37,534 nucleotides of DNA from the NCBI GenBank assembly GCA_036501485.1, contig DASYAG010000057.1:1-37534 (forward strand), in the 5' to 3' direction. Below are positions 15,105-25,800 of the stretch, one piece after another. This DNA comes from PALSA-607 sp036501485. GTDB taxonomy: Bacteria; Actinomycetota; Actinomycetes; Acidothermales; Acidothermaceae. The translations under genes and the position numbers were made by a program. The notes beneath the pieces were generated by a model. The model had not been told where the DNA came from. It did no database searches and saw only the letters and a list, made by a program, of their open reading frames with translations. Positions within the stretch are counted from its first letter, which is position 1. The number at the start of each line of letters is the position of its first letter.

Positions 15105-15285
15105 ACCCACCCCGCGCAAGATGACCGAAGTCCCGCCGCCCCCGTAGGCTTGCGGAACTAAGTCAACGCGTCCTGCGTGGTCAGGCCTGCCCGGCCGCGC
15201 GCAGAGGTGCGAGTATGCGCGTCAGTCGTACCTGCCCCACCGTTGCGAAGCCGTACCTGCACAAGAAGGGAAGTGGTGACGCCGA
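15105..15285 (+). promoter_or_regulatory. Probable promoter region of the tad operon with a direct repeat
   Basis: This gap precedes the first gene of a run in which consecutive genes overlap or nearly touch, so the tad promoter should lie here. CGTACCTGC occurs twice, at 15227-15235 and 15252-15260, 25 bases apart from start to start, which could be a regulator site. No convincing -35/-10 pair can be picked by eye. The ribosome binding site for cpaB (AAGGGAAG) is about twelve bases from the ATG, longer than usual. Confidence 0.35.
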
Positions 15286-15999
15286 ATGGGACGCCGCACG
15301 GTCCTGCTCGTCGCCGCCGTCCTGATCGCCGCCCTCGGAGCGGGCCTGGTCCTGATTTACGTCCACGACGTGAACCAGAAGGTCAAAGCCCGCGAGGCGC
15401 CCGAACAGATCCTGGTCGCCAAAAAGATCATTCCAGCCGGGACGACGGGGGCTGCCGCGTCTGCCGAAGGCGACCTTCAGTACATGAAGGTCGCCCGCGA
15501 AGCCGTGGCCGCCGGGGCGCTCGCGAAGATTGACCAGGTCGCCAACCTGGTCGCGTTGGCACCGATCTATCCCGGTGAGCAGATTCTCGGTCAGAAGTTC
15601 GGCAAGCAGAACGCCTCGAGCGCGCTGACGATCCCCACGGCCGGCACCGTGGCATTGAGCGTCGCGCTGCCTGGTCCTGCTGGGGTCAACGGATTCGTCG
15701 CCCCAGGCTCGCAAGTGGCCGTCTTCCTGACTTCTGACGGCACAACAAAACTCATCCTCCCGCGCGTCTCGGTCATCGCGGTCGGTAGCCGCACGTTGGT
15801 GCCGTCGTCGGGTCAGGCGTCGAGCACCAACCAGCAATCCGACGTGGTGACCTTCGGTGTCACTGCCGCGCAAGCGCAAACGCTGATTTACGCCCAGTCG
15901 GCGGGCAGCGTCTATCTGACCCTGCTGACCGCGAACTCCTCGGTCCCCTCGCTGCCGCCGACGACCGCCACGAACGTCACGGGTGCGAGCCAATCATGA
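15286..15999 (+). CDS. cpaB: Flp pilus assembly protein CpaB/RcpC
   Basis: This 237-residue protein has an N-terminal membrane segment (VLLVAAVLIAALGAGLVLIY), then a SAF-like domain (ILVAKKIIPAGTTG; IYPGEQILGQKF) and the RcpC/CpaB core (VALSVALPGPAGVNGFVAPG followed by SQVAVFLTS). CpaB proteins sit in the periplasm or cell wall and help form the Flp pilus channel. The last codons overlap the next gene as ATGA, the first link in the operon. The C-terminal tail is Ser/Thr-rich. The start ATG at 15286 is the only one upstream of the membrane segment in this frame. Confidence 0.87.
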   Translation: MGRRTVLLVAAVLIAALGAGLVLIYVHDVNQKVKAREAPEQILVAKKIIPAGTTGAAASAEGDLQYMKVAREAVAAGALAKIDQVANLVALAPIYPGEQILGQKFGKQNASSALTIPTAGTVALSVALPGPAGVNGFVAPGSQVAVFLTSDGTTKLILPRVSVIAVGSRTLVPSSGQASSTNQQSDVVTFGVTAAQAQTLIYAQSAGSVYLTLLTANSSVPSLPPTTATNVTGASQS

Positions 16000-17191
16000 G
16001 CGTCATTGTCGAAGCCGACCCGACCCGAGCGGAAACCCTCCGATCGGCACTCGGGCCCGGCGTTCTTGTCCTCAAGACGCTCGACGACCTTCGCCGCCAC
16101 CTCGAGGCGCACCCTGGTGAGGACGCTGTCGTCCTCGGTCCGTCCGTCGACCAGGACGCCGCGTTCCACTTGAGCGACAGCATGCGAATCACTCGCACAA
16201 GCCTCGGCGTCGTGCTGGTCCGGCGGCGCATCGATACCCCCCTACTTGTTGACGCGTTGCGCAACGGCATTCGCGAAGTCGTCGAAGAACGCAATCTCGC
16301 GGGAGTCAACGACGCGGTGCGACGCGTCCGCGATGTAGCAGCCGCGATGCGTCAACGCGCCTCGCACGGCGACGGTGAAGACGGGCGCCGCGGAGTGGTC
16401 GTCACAGTTTTCTCGGCCAAGGGCGGCTGCGGAAAAACCACGCTGGCAAGCAACCTTGCTGCATCACTCGCCGACGGCGGCCGACGTGAGGTCTGCCTCG
16501 TCGACCTCGACCTGAACTTCGGTGACGTCGCGATCGTGCTGCAACTGTTCCCTGCACACACGCTCGCCGACGCCGTGCCGCTCCTCGAAACGCTCGACCT
16601 GCCTGCAGTCACGGCGTTGTTGACGCCGCACTCTCCCGGCCTGTCCGCGTTGGTCGCACCCGTCGAGCCCGGCTCTGCCGAGACCGTGCCGGCGTCGCTC
16701 ATCACGACGATCCTGCAATTGCTGCGCGAGGAATTCGCGTTCGTCGTCGTCGACACACCGCCGGCATTCACCGACCACGTGTTGGCAGCCTTCGACCAGT
16801 CCGACGTGATTGCACTGCTGGCAACGCTCGACATCCCCGCGCTGAAGAATCTCAAGCTCACACTCGAAACGCTCGACCTGCTCAATTATCCGCGCGAGCG
16901 GTTGCGGGTCGTGCTCAACCGGGCTGACTCCAAGGTCGGGCTTGCACTGTCGGAGGTCGAGAAAACGTTGCGGGTGCCCATCGCGTTGCACATCCCGTCG
17001 TCGCGCGCTGTGCCAGCCTCCATCAACCGTGGCGTGCCGATCATGCTTGACGACCCGAGCCACCCGGTGAGCATGGCCATCCGGCAGTTCGGTGATGACT
17101 ACGTACTGCCGCTGGCGCGTGCGGCCGATCCGATCGCAGCGAACCTGCGAACGGATCGCCGCGGGCTGTTGCGGAGAAAGTCGAAGACGTC

Positions 17192-17195
<4 letters not shown>
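15996..17195 (+). CDS. cpaE: CpaE/TadZ-like MinD-type ATPase
   Basis: This 399-residue protein has an N-terminal receiver-like domain without clear phosphorylation residues (about residues 1-125). A MinD/ParA ATPase domain follows, with the deviant Walker A KGGCGKT at residues 142-148, VCLVDLDLNFGDVA and FVVVDTPPAFTDHVL. CpaE/TadZ proteins localise the Tad secretion machine to its site in the cell. It overlaps cpaB and tadA by four bases each (ATGA), so the three are translationally coupled. The conserved second Lys of the deviant Walker motif is present, suggesting an active ATPase. Confidence 0.88.
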
Positions 17196-18603
<1,408 letters not shown>

Positions 18604-18607
<4 letters not shown>

Positions 18608-20643
18608 AGCGCGCCGGCGCGTGGGCGACCGGACTCACCGGCATCGCGGCGCTGGCGCTGAGTGTGGGGCCAGTCGCACTCTCGATCTCGCCGGCAATCG
18701 CGGCAACACCTGCGCCAACAGCGAGTGCAGCGAATCCGTCGGTATCACCGACCGGACGGATTGAGAGCCAGTCGAGCAAGCCCGGCCAACTCGACGTCAC
18801 GTTCAGTGCCATCGGACTGCCAACTGGTGAGTCCGTCGACGTGGCCTCGGTGCATGTCTTCCTCAACGGCACGCCGGTCGACAGCACAGCGATGGCGGTC
18901 GGAAGCACGATGGCGAGCGCAGTCCCCGAGACGAGCCGCACCGCCGTACTCGTTGTCGACACCAGCAGTGCCATGAAAGGCGCCGGCCTCGCGGGCGCCC
19001 AAGCTGCCGCGCTGGCGTTCCTCAAGGCCGTCCCCGCAGACGCGAAGGTCGGCTTAGTGGCGGTCTCAACAACCGCCTCACTGGTTACAGCGCCCACCAT
19101 CGACCGTGCGGCGCTCACCGCGGCCATCAATCGCCTCACCGCAAGCGGTGGCACGGCGCTGTACGACGCGACGTTGATCGCCGAAAGAGCCGTCGGAACG
19201 ATGGGCTCGCGCACCATCGTCTTGCTCACCGGTAGCCGAGACGACTCGAGCAAATCGTCGCTGCCCCAGGCAGTGTCTGCGGCGCAGCTTTCTGGGGCTG
19301 TCATCGATGCGATTTCCCTCGGCACAGTCGCGACGCAGGTCGCACCCCTCCAACAACTGACCGCCGCCTCGGGCGGTCGACTGCTCGCGACGCAGCAGGT
19401 CGCGCAGTTCGCACCGGCGTTTCGCAGCGCAGCGCAGGACATCTCCACCGAGATCCTGATCACGGCACAAGTTCCGGCGCAGTTCGCCGGTCAGGGTGTC
19501 ACCGTTGCGGTCACCGCAAAGGCCGGTAACACGACCGTCAGTGATTCGGCGGCCTACCAGCTTTCGAACACCACTGTTACCGGCGGCGCCGCCTCAAACG
19601 CAGCTGCAGCGGACAGCCCTCGCCCAGAGAAGGTGACGATAAGTCGGTTCGGTAGCCACACAGATCTAATGATCGGAATCGCGGCTGTCTTCGTCGGGTT
19701 GCTCGCGCTTTTCGTGCTGCTGGCGTTCAACGCGAGACTGCTGGACACCCGCGACACGAGAATGCGCCGCCGGCTGTCCTCCTACACACTGACCGGCCGA
19801 ACGACCCGCACCGAAGCCCAACCGACCGCACTCGGTGACAGCTCTGTGACGCGCTCCGCGGTCCAACTCGCCGGCCGATTAGTCGTCTCCCGTGACTTCG
19901 ACGCACGGCTGGGTCGGCGCCTCGACGCCGCCGGGGTCCCGCTCAAGCCGGCCGAATGGATCGTCGTGCAGGCCGGATCTGCGGTCGCCCTCGGCCTGCT
20001 TTTCCTGCTGCTGGGCGGCGGATCCGCCGTCGCGGCGATCCTCGGCATCCTGATTGGAATCGGCGGACCAATCGGCTACTTGGTCATGAGGGAGAGCCGA
20101 CGCTCGACGGCGTTCCTTGAGCAACTTCCAGACACGCTGCAGCTGATCGCTGGCAGCATCTCGGTCGGCCACTCGCTGGCGCAGGCCATGGACGCCGTCG
20201 TCCGGGAGGACGTCCAACCGATGTCGACCGAGTTCAACCGCGCATTGGTGGAGACCCGCCTTGGCATGCCGGTCGAAGATGCGCTCGAAGGGATCTCGGC
20301 ACGGATGGTCAGCGAAGACTTCGCGTGGATCGTCATGGCGATTCGGATCCATCGCGAGGTCGGAGGAAACCTTGCCGAGATCCTGACCACCGTGGCAGCG
20401 ACGATCCGCGAACGCGAGCGACTACGCCGGCAGGTACGCGGCCTGTCTGCGGAAGGCAGGCTGTCCGCGTGGATTCTGGGCGCGTTGCCCCCGATCTTCG
20501 CCACCTACCTGATCCTGGTGCGTCCGACATACATCAAGCCGCTCTTCACTGATCCGCTTGGCGTCACACTGCTCGGCGTCATGATCGTCTTGATGATCAC
20601 CGGCATCTTCTGGTTGCGCCGCGTCGTGAAAGTCGAGGTCTGA
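18604..20643 (+). CDS. tadB: von Willebrand A domain fused to TadB (type II secretion F) platform protein
   Basis: The product is 679 residues, more than twice the usual TadB length of about 300. It has a signal-like N-terminus (LTGIAALALSVGPVALSISP), then an exported von Willebrand A domain at about residues 110-290, a membrane segment at about 355-378, and a C-terminal T2SS-F domain (QLPDTLQLIAGSISVGHSLA; REVGGNLAEILTTVA) with its hydrophobic helices. The metal site of the VWA domain is degenerate: DTSSA at 119-123 instead of DxSxS, Thr184 kept in SGGTALYD, and LTGS at 208-211 where LTDG is usual. It may bind wall or pilus partners without metal. The inner-membrane TadB part should form the platform with TadC. 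It overlaps tadA by four bases; tadC starts one base after its stop. Confidence 0.87.
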
Positions 20644-20644
20644 G

Positions 20645-21583
20645 ATGACGGAGCAGCTGCTGCTTGTCGGCGGGGTGATCGCCGTCTTCGCGAGCATCGT
20701 CGGACTCATCATGGCGCTCGGGGCAACGGCGTCCGATCGCCAGCAGGTCAACCGATCACTCGCCGCACTCGACGCACTTGGCCCCCGTCGTGACGAGGTA
20801 CGGCGTGAACTCGACCGGCCATTCGCCGAGCGGGCGTTCAGCCCCGTCTTGCGACGCCTCAGCCGGTTTGGCGGCCAACTAAGCCCGCGGGATGAGGCGT
20901 CGAAGCTGCGCCACCGCATCGAACTTGCCGGCAGCCCGACGGGCTGGGACGTCGAACGCATCCTTGCGTTCAAAGTCATTGGCCTGGTTTGTGGCGTGGC
21001 GATCGGCATTGCCGTGCCACTAGCACTGAGTGGCGGGCTTGCCGTAACAGCGGGCGTCACGGTCTTATTAGGCCCGCTCGGTTACTTCGCGCCCGACCTC
21101 GTGCTCTATCAAACGGCCTACAACCGCAACGAGCGGATCCGTCGCGATCTACCTGACTCGATGGATTTGTTGACAATCTCGGTCGAGGCGGGGCTGCCCT
21201 TCGACGCTGCACTGTCGCAGGTTGCCCGCAACACCAGAGGTCCGTTGGCCGAAGAGTTGTTCCGCGTGCTTCAAGAGATGCAGATCGGGTTGTCGCGCAT
21301 CGATGCCTTGCGGGCCGTCGCCGATCGTACGAGCGTTGCGGAGCTGCGCGGCTTCGTCACGGCGATGGTACAGGCCGATACCTTCGGTATCCCGGTCGCG
21401 AACGTGCTGCGCGTGCAGGCGAGGGACTTGCGAGTGAAGCGCAGCCAGCGCGCAGAGGAAATGGCGCAGAAAGTGCCGGTGAAGATTCTGTTTCCGCTCA
21501 TCTTCTGCATCCTGCCGGCGCTTTTCATCGTCGTTATGGGGCCAGCCGCCATATCGGCCTACCACTCGTTGTTCAAGCACTAA
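20645..21583 (+). CDS. tadC: TadC inner-membrane platform protein (type II secretion F domain)
   Basis: This 312-residue protein has an N-terminal membrane helix (LLLVGGVIAVFASIVGLIMA), a central pair of helices and a C-terminal T2SS-F domain (DLPDSMDLLTISVEAGLPFD; FVTAMVQADTFGIPVANVL). The ending KVPVKILFPLIFCILPALFI is typical of TadC. With TadB it forms the membrane platform on which TadA acts. ATG at 20645 lies one base after the tadB stop. Length and order match other actinobacterial tad operons. The stop is followed by a short duplicated sequence that leads into the histidine kinase gene. Confidence 0.92.
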   Translation: MTEQLLLVGGVIAVFASIVGLIMALGATASDRQQVNRSLAALDALGPRRDEVRRELDRPFAERAFSPVLRRLSRFGGQLSPRDEASKLRHRIELAGSPTGWDVERILAFKVIGLVCGVAIGIAVPLALSGGLAVTAGVTVLLGPLGYFAPDLVLYQTAYNRNERIRRDLPDSMDLLTISVEAGLPFDAALSQVARNTRGPLAEELFRVLQEMQIGLSRIDALRAVADRTSVAELRGFVTAMVQADTFGIPVANVLRVQARDLRVKRSQRAEEMAQKVPVKILFPLIFCILPALFIVVMGPAAISAYHSLFKH

Positions 21584-21592
21584 GGCGCCACG

Positions 21593-21613
21593 ATGAAATC
21601 GGGACGGCGATGA
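21593..21613 (+). CDS. Possible six-codon mini-cistron MKSGRR coupled to the kinase gene
   Basis: ATG at 21593 reads MKSGRR and stops at a TGA that overlaps the kinase ATG (21610) as ATGA. The kinase itself starts MKSGRRW, because a 17-base segment is duplicated in tandem. It may help start translation of the kinase, or be a trace of a slipped-strand duplication with no function. Confidence 0.28.
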   Translation: MKSGRR

Positions 21614-23370
21614 AATCCGGACGACGATGGGCGAGGCTCGCTGAGCCACGCGCGCTCGCATTCGCCGTCCGGCTTGGTCTGCTCGGCTTCTGCTTCGTCG
21701 TCGCCGCCCTCGATGCGCACCCGCGCCGCACGGTGGCGGGTGCGTTGGTTCTCGTCGTTGCCGCAGGCGTCGCGTACATACCGAGCAACAACGTGGTGGT
21801 TCGCCGACTGTTGCCGACCCTTGAGGCCTGTATCGCCGCCGGGGCCGTCATCGCGCCGCCCTCTGACCGCACCGGACTGTTGCCGTACCTGCTTGCGCCA
21901 GCCTTTGCGGCGGGCTTGATCTACGGTTTGGTGCCCGCCGTCACCGCAACCGGCATGGCCGCGTTCGTGTTGCTCACCGGCCACCTCGTCGCGAAGAACC
22001 CCACGGCACTGCATACCTTCGCGGCGAACTCCAGCCAATGGGTGCTGCTCGCGTTAGCGGTCGGCCTCCTCGCTGCTTGGATTCGCCGACTGGCCGCCGC
22101 GTCGGCCGGGTCGGACCAGAACCGCTCGTATGAAGACGCCTATGAACTGCTGAGCCAGCTGCGAACGGTCAGCCGGCAACTCGTCGGAGGCCTCGACCCG
22201 GTGAGCCTTGCCCAAGGTCTGTTGCAGACGCTGCGCACACAGTTGCCGTACGAACGTGGAGCCGTGTTCGTCCGCGCCGAAGGTGGGCGCCTGCTGCCGC
22301 TCGCGCTCGAGGGTGCGAGCTTCGTCGACTGGGACACGTCCCTTGCCGACGACACCCCGCTGGGCAAAGCGTGGTTGACGGCCGGTCCGACGCTTGCCAG
22401 CGAGCCGCTCGGCGACAGCCCCACGGCGTCCGACCCGACCCGTTTCGGGCATACCGTCTTGCCGCTGCGGATGGGTTCACGAACCTTTGGGCTGGTCGCC
22501 CTCGAGACAGGCCAGCGACCCCCGAGCTATCGCACCGGACCAGCCAGCTCCGAGCTACGCCTCGTCGAGCCGGCCATGCGTTTGGTCGACGAGACCGCAT
22601 TGCGACTCGAGACCGCTCTGCTCTTTGGTGAGGTCCGCTCGATCGCTACGTCAGAAGAACGCCGTCGCCTGGCGCGCGAGATCCACGATGGGATCGCGCA
22701 GGAGCTGGCATCGCTGGGCTACGCCGTCGACGATCTGGTCGCCGAGGCGTCGGAAGACTCCCAAGACCAAGCGCGTGCCGGGCACCCGCCCATGGCGGAC
22801 GTGCTGCGCAAACTGCGGGGCGAGATCACCCGTATGGTCGGAGAACTTCGACTGTCGATCTTCGACTTACGTAGCGAGGTGCAGGCGCAGGTTGCGCTCG
22901 GCACCGCGCTAGCGGACTATGTGCGCGCCGTGAGCGCCGGGACCACGTTCTCGGTGCACCTCGTCTTGGATGAGTCACCCGATCGGCTTCCGATCGCCGC
23001 CGAAACCGAGTTGCTGCGCATCGCCCAGGAGGCCATCACGAATGCGCGCAAACACGCGGCGGCCGAGCATCTGTGGGTGACCCTGCGCGTCGAGCCGCCG
23101 ACAGCCCACCTGCGGATCGAAGATGACGGGCGAGGCATGGGCACCGGGCGCCACGACAGCTTCGGCCTTGAGGTCATGCGCGAGCGCGCCGACCGGCTCG
23201 GAGCAGACCTGACCATCGGATCGCGCGAACCGCATGGCACCTTCGTCGACGTCCGAGTGGGCGAGTTTTCTGCCAACGAGACGGGGAACGAGGCTACTTC
23301 GGCTGGGAACGACGAAATCGATGACCTGGACGACGTACCGGTGCGGCCCGATTCGCGCTCGGCACGATAA
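21610..23370 (+). CDS. GAF-containing NarL-type sensor histidine kinase
   Basis: This 586-residue protein has four to five N-terminal hydrophobic segments (about residues 18-165), a GAF-like domain (about 180-340; PYERGAVFVRAEGGRLLPLA), a HisKA_3 dimerisation region with the phospho-acceptor His359 in LAREIHDGIAQELASLG, and an ATPase domain with the N-box around Asn478 (ITNARKHAAA), EDDGRGMG and FGLEVMRERADRLGA. It autophosphorylates and passes phosphate to the NarL-type regulator 32 bases downstream. It lies between tadC and flp, so it probably adjusts pilus expression; the signal is unknown. The C-terminal 30 residues are acidic and look disordered. The start region is a 17-base tandem duplication. 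Confidence 0.9.
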   Translation: MKSGRRWARLAEPRALAFAVRLGLLGFCFVVAALDAHPRRTVAGALVLVVAAGVAYIPSNNVVVRRLLPTLEACIAAGAVIAPPSDRTGLLPYLLAPAFAAGLIYGLVPAVTATGMAAFVLLTGHLVAKNPTALHTFAANSSQWVLLALAVGLLAAWIRRLAAASAGSDQNRSYEDAYELLSQLRTVSRQLVGGLDPVSLAQGLLQTLRTQLPYERGAVFVRAEGGRLLPLALEGASFVDWDTSLADDTPLGKAWLTAGPTLASEPLGDSPTASDPTRFGHTVLPLRMGSRTFGLVALETGQRPPSYRTGPASSELRLVEPAMRLVDETALRLETALLFGEVRSIATSEERRRLAREIHDGIAQELASLGYAVDDLVAEASEDSQDQARAGHPPMADVLRKLRGEITRMVGELRLSIFDLRSEVQAQVALGTALADYVRAVSAGTTFSVHLVLDESPDRLPIAAETELLRIAQEAITNARKHAAAEHLWVTLRVEPPTAHLRIEDDGRGMGTGRHDSFGLEVMRERADRLGADLTIGSREPHGTFVDVRVGEFSANETGNEATSAGNDEIDDLDDVPVRPDSRSAR

Positions 23371-23402
23371 CGTCGGCGGCAGGCGAGAAGAAGGGAAGTG
23401 CG

Positions 23403-24038
23403 ATGGTCGCGACCGTGCTGCTTGTCGACGACCATGAGCTGATCCGTCAGGGGTTGCGTCGGGCATTCGAGCGGGCTGAAGACTTTTCGGTCGTTGCCGA
23501 GGCCGGTTCGGTGGCTGAGGCGGTGGCGTTGGCCAAGCAACACCAGCCCGACGTCGTCGTGGTCGACGTGCGCCTGCCCGACGGAAACGGCCTCGACCTC
23601 GCTCGCGCGCTACGCGACCAAAACGACGAGATCGGCATCGTCGTACTCACGATGTACGCCGGCGACGAGCAGCTGTTCGGTGCCCTCGAGGCAGGCGCCT
23701 CGGCGTTCGTCGCCAAGGACGCGCCCGCCGAAGACGTCGTCTCCGCCGCCCGCCACGCCGTCGTGTCACCGAGGTCGTTCTCGGCCAGCGATCTCGCCGA
23801 AGCAATGCGCCGCCGGCTCACGCCGTCGGGTCCCCAGCTGAGTCCGCGCGAACGCGAAGTGCTTCAGCTACTGGCCGATGGGCTTGGCGTCGCCGCGATC
23901 GCTCGCCAGCTCTACATCAGCGAGTCGACGACCAAGACCCACATCTCCAAGCTTTACGAGAAGCTCGGCGCCGCCAACCGTGCGCAAGCGCTGATGTCGG
24001 CCATGCGATTGCGGTTGATCAAGTCGCCGGAGCAGTAA
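23403..24038 (+). CDS. NarL/FixJ-type response regulator
   Basis: This 211-residue protein has a receiver domain with the acidic pair D9-D10, the phospho-acceptor Asp55 in VVVVDVRLPDG, the Thr in VLTMYAG and the Lys in FVAKDAP. A LuxR-type helix-turn-helix follows (LSPREREVLQLLADG; ISESTTKTHISKLYEKLGA). It is the likely partner of the kinase just upstream. GGGAAG lies four bases before the ATG. Its position directly before the pilin promoter region (24039-24223) makes flp the obvious target, though this is inferred. Confidence 0.93.
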   Translation: MVATVLLVDDHELIRQGLRRAFERAEDFSVVAEAGSVAEAVALAKQHQPDVVVVDVRLPDGNGLDLARALRDQNDEIGIVVLTMYAGDEQLFGALEAGASAFVAKDAPAEDVVSAARHAVVSPRSFSASDLAEAMRRRLTPSGPQLSPREREVLQLLADGLGVAAIARQLYISESTTKTHISKLYEKLGAANRAQALMSAMRLRLIKSPEQ

Positions 24039-24171
24039 GCCGCGCACAATAGCCCGAAATGGCGCACTCTGCTATCCCCCATCGGTACGCGGTTTTCGAC
24101 CAGGCGTCCGATACCGAGTGGCAGTCGGATGGCGCACGCTCAAGAAGCTGGGTGGGCTCCGCCTGGCAGTT

Positions 24172-24192
24172 GACCCCGGCATATTCCGGGTC
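24172..24192 (+). promoter_or_regulatory. Hairpin in the flp leader
   Basis: GACCCCGG at 24172-24179 and CCGGGTC at 24186-24192 pair with one bulged C around the loop CATATT, 18 bases before the flp ribosome binding site GGAGG (24210-24214). The rest of the 185-base gap 24039-24223 must hold the flp promoter, but I see no clear -35/-10. The hairpin could stabilise the abundant pilin message or control it. Confidence 0.3.
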
Positions 24193-24223
24193 AGCCCCGA
24201 CCCGCCTTCGGAGGAATCCGTCC

Positions 24224-24433
24224 ATGATCGCCTACATGCTGGCAGTGCGCCGCCACGTGAAGGACGACAAAGGCGCGTCAGCCGTCGAATACGGTTTGCT
24301 CATTGCAGCAATCGCGGCCGTCATCGTGGTCATCGTTTTTGCCCTGGGTAACGTGGTCAAGTCCAAGTTCCATCAGACCTGCACCCTCGTCAACAGCGGC
24401 GGCAACGGAGGCACGGCGACCTGCTCGCAGTAG
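24224..24433 (+). CDS. flp: Flp-type pilin
   Basis: This 69-residue prepilin has a short basic leader ending KDDKG, the cleavage site G17/A18, the conserved Glu22 at mature position 5 and Tyr23 (ASAVEYGLL), and a hydrophobic helix AAIAAVIVVIVFALG. The C-terminal tail FHQTCTLVNSGGNGGTATCS holds two cysteines that could form a loop. After processing by a prepilin peptidase (not in this window), it would be the main subunit of the Flp pilus. ATG at 24224 has GGAGG nine bases upstream; the frame is open further upstream but the Flp leader is short, so the longer reading is not used. Confidence 0.93.
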   Translation: MIAYMLAVRRHVKDDKGASAVEYGLLIAAIAAVIVVIVFALGNVVKSKFHQTCTLVNSGGNGGTATCSQ

Positions 24434-24440
24434 TGAGCTC

Positions 24441-25799
24441 GTGCAGGTAGCTGCCGAACACGTTGACGTCGACCGCAGACCGGTTCGACCGGTCTGGTTC
24501 GATGCTTGTCTCGTCGGGGTCATTGCGTTCGCGGTCTTCGCCGCAACCGCGCAGTACCACGACCCTCTCAACAACGACACCCATGCCACCGCGGTTGCCG
24601 CGTGGCAACTGGGGCATCACGGCAACGCAACACTGACTGCCTTCAAAGGCCACCTGGCGTGGCTCTACGCGGTCGACGGCCGGGAGGTCACCAATAGGTT
24701 GCCCGGCACGATCTTTTGGGCCGCGCCGTTCTATTCGGCTCTTGGGTCGAGCAGCTATCCACCGATCTACCCAGGCGCGATCGCAGCTGTCGTCGCCTCA
24801 GCCATCGTCATTGGGCTCGCATTCGCGCTCTGTTGCCGCGTGGTGCCACGTCGGCAAGCCTTCGCTGCTGCGCTGTTGCTGGCGTTTGCGACGGGGACGT
24901 GGACAGTCTCCGCCAAAGAGTTATGGACCCACGGACCTGCACAGGCAGCGGTGCTGGTGACGCTGCTGTGCTACTCCAATCGGCAGTGGTTGGCGGCCGG
25001 GATTCCTGCAGGGTTCGCGATCCTGATCCGTCCACATCTGGGCGTGGTGGCCGTCGTCCTCGGAGTCGCCGGCGCGGTTCGGGAGCGAAGCGTTCGACCG
25101 CTGCTCATCAGCGTCGGCTCGGCAGTTGGCCTGTGGATCCTCGTGCTCTACAACCACGCGGTCTGGGGCGCCTGGACCGTCTTCGGTGGCTACCCCGACT
25201 CTGGACCGGCATCGGGGCACGCCGTCGCGGAGTTTGGCGTCGGGGTTGTTGGCACGTTCGTCTCACCCGAGCGCGGCGTCCTGGTGATGACGCCCGCACT
25301 GCTGTTGCTACTTCCCGGCTGCCGAGCAGCGTGGCGGGTCGCTCCGTGGTGGGTGCGGTCGGCGGCAGGGTCGGGCATCGCCTACGTCGCCGTTCAGATC
25401 TGGGTAAGTCGATTCTCCGGTGGAGACGGCTTCTATTCCTACCGAACTCCGCTCGAAGGACTCACGTTATGCGTGCCGCTCCTCGCTTTAGCCTGGCGAG
25501 AGTGGACGTCGACGACACGTATTCGCCGGACGGCCTTCGCCGGGCTGGCCGCAGCGAGCGTGGCACTTCACGCGTTCGGATCGGTCGTGAATTGGGTCTT
25601 GGGCGGTCCGAACCACTCGCCCTGGAAGACCTACATGCCCTTCGATCTCGCGCGACACATCGGCGGGGTTCAAACCACGCTTTGGTTGTGCGCCGCAGTG
25701 GTCGCGATCGCGGCAGCGGCCATCTTCACGTGGCGAGCCGAGGGCCCGGCCTCGGCGACGAACGACCAACCTGCCGCATCGGGCGTGATGACGGCCTGA
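24441..25799 (+). CDS. Polytopic membrane protein, GT-C/ArnT-PMT-like glycosyltransferase
   Basis: This protein of about 452 residues has roughly ten to eleven membrane helices. Its first extracytoplasmic loop contains PLNNDTHATAVAAWQL, consistent with the acidic catalytic loop of GT-C enzymes that use polyprenyl-phosphate sugars. Later parts (FSGGDGFYSYRTPLEGLTL) recall mannosyltransferase-like membrane proteins of Actinobacteria. GTG at 24441 begins seven bases after flp. It could glycosylate pilin or a wall polymer; the substrate is unknown. It converges tail to tail with pimB with only one base between the stop codons, so no terminator fits between them. Confidence 0.65.
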   Translation: MQVAAEHVDVDRRPVRPVWFDACLVGVIAFAVFAATAQYHDPLNNDTHATAVAAWQLGHHGNATLTAFKGHLAWLYAVDGREVTNRLPGTIFWAAPFYSALGSSSYPPIYPGAIAAVVASAIVIGLAFALCCRVVPRRQAFAAALLLAFATGTWTVSAKELWTHGPAQAAVLVTLLCYSNRQWLAAGIPAGFAILIRPHLGVVAVVLGVAGAVRERSVRPLLISVGSAVGLWILVLYNHAVWGAWTVFGGYPDSGPASGHAVAEFGVGVVGTFVSPERGVLVMTPALLLLLPGCRAAWRVAPWWVRSAAGSGIAYVAVQIWVSRFSGGDGFYSYRTPLEGLTLCVPLLALAWREWTSTTRIRRTAFAGLAAASVALHAFGSVVNWVLGGPNHSPWKTYMPFDLARHIGGVQTTLWLCAAVVAIAAAAIFTWRAEGPASATNDQPAASGVMTA

Positions 25800-25800
25800 G

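Noticed and set aside
24039..24223. c-di-GMP riboswitch upstream of flp
   Set aside because: The conserved GEMM blocks could not be found; only a short bulged hairpin is present.
24059..24223. Upstream extension of the Flp pilin
   Set aside because: Flp leaders are short and the strong GGAGG signal points to ATG 24224.
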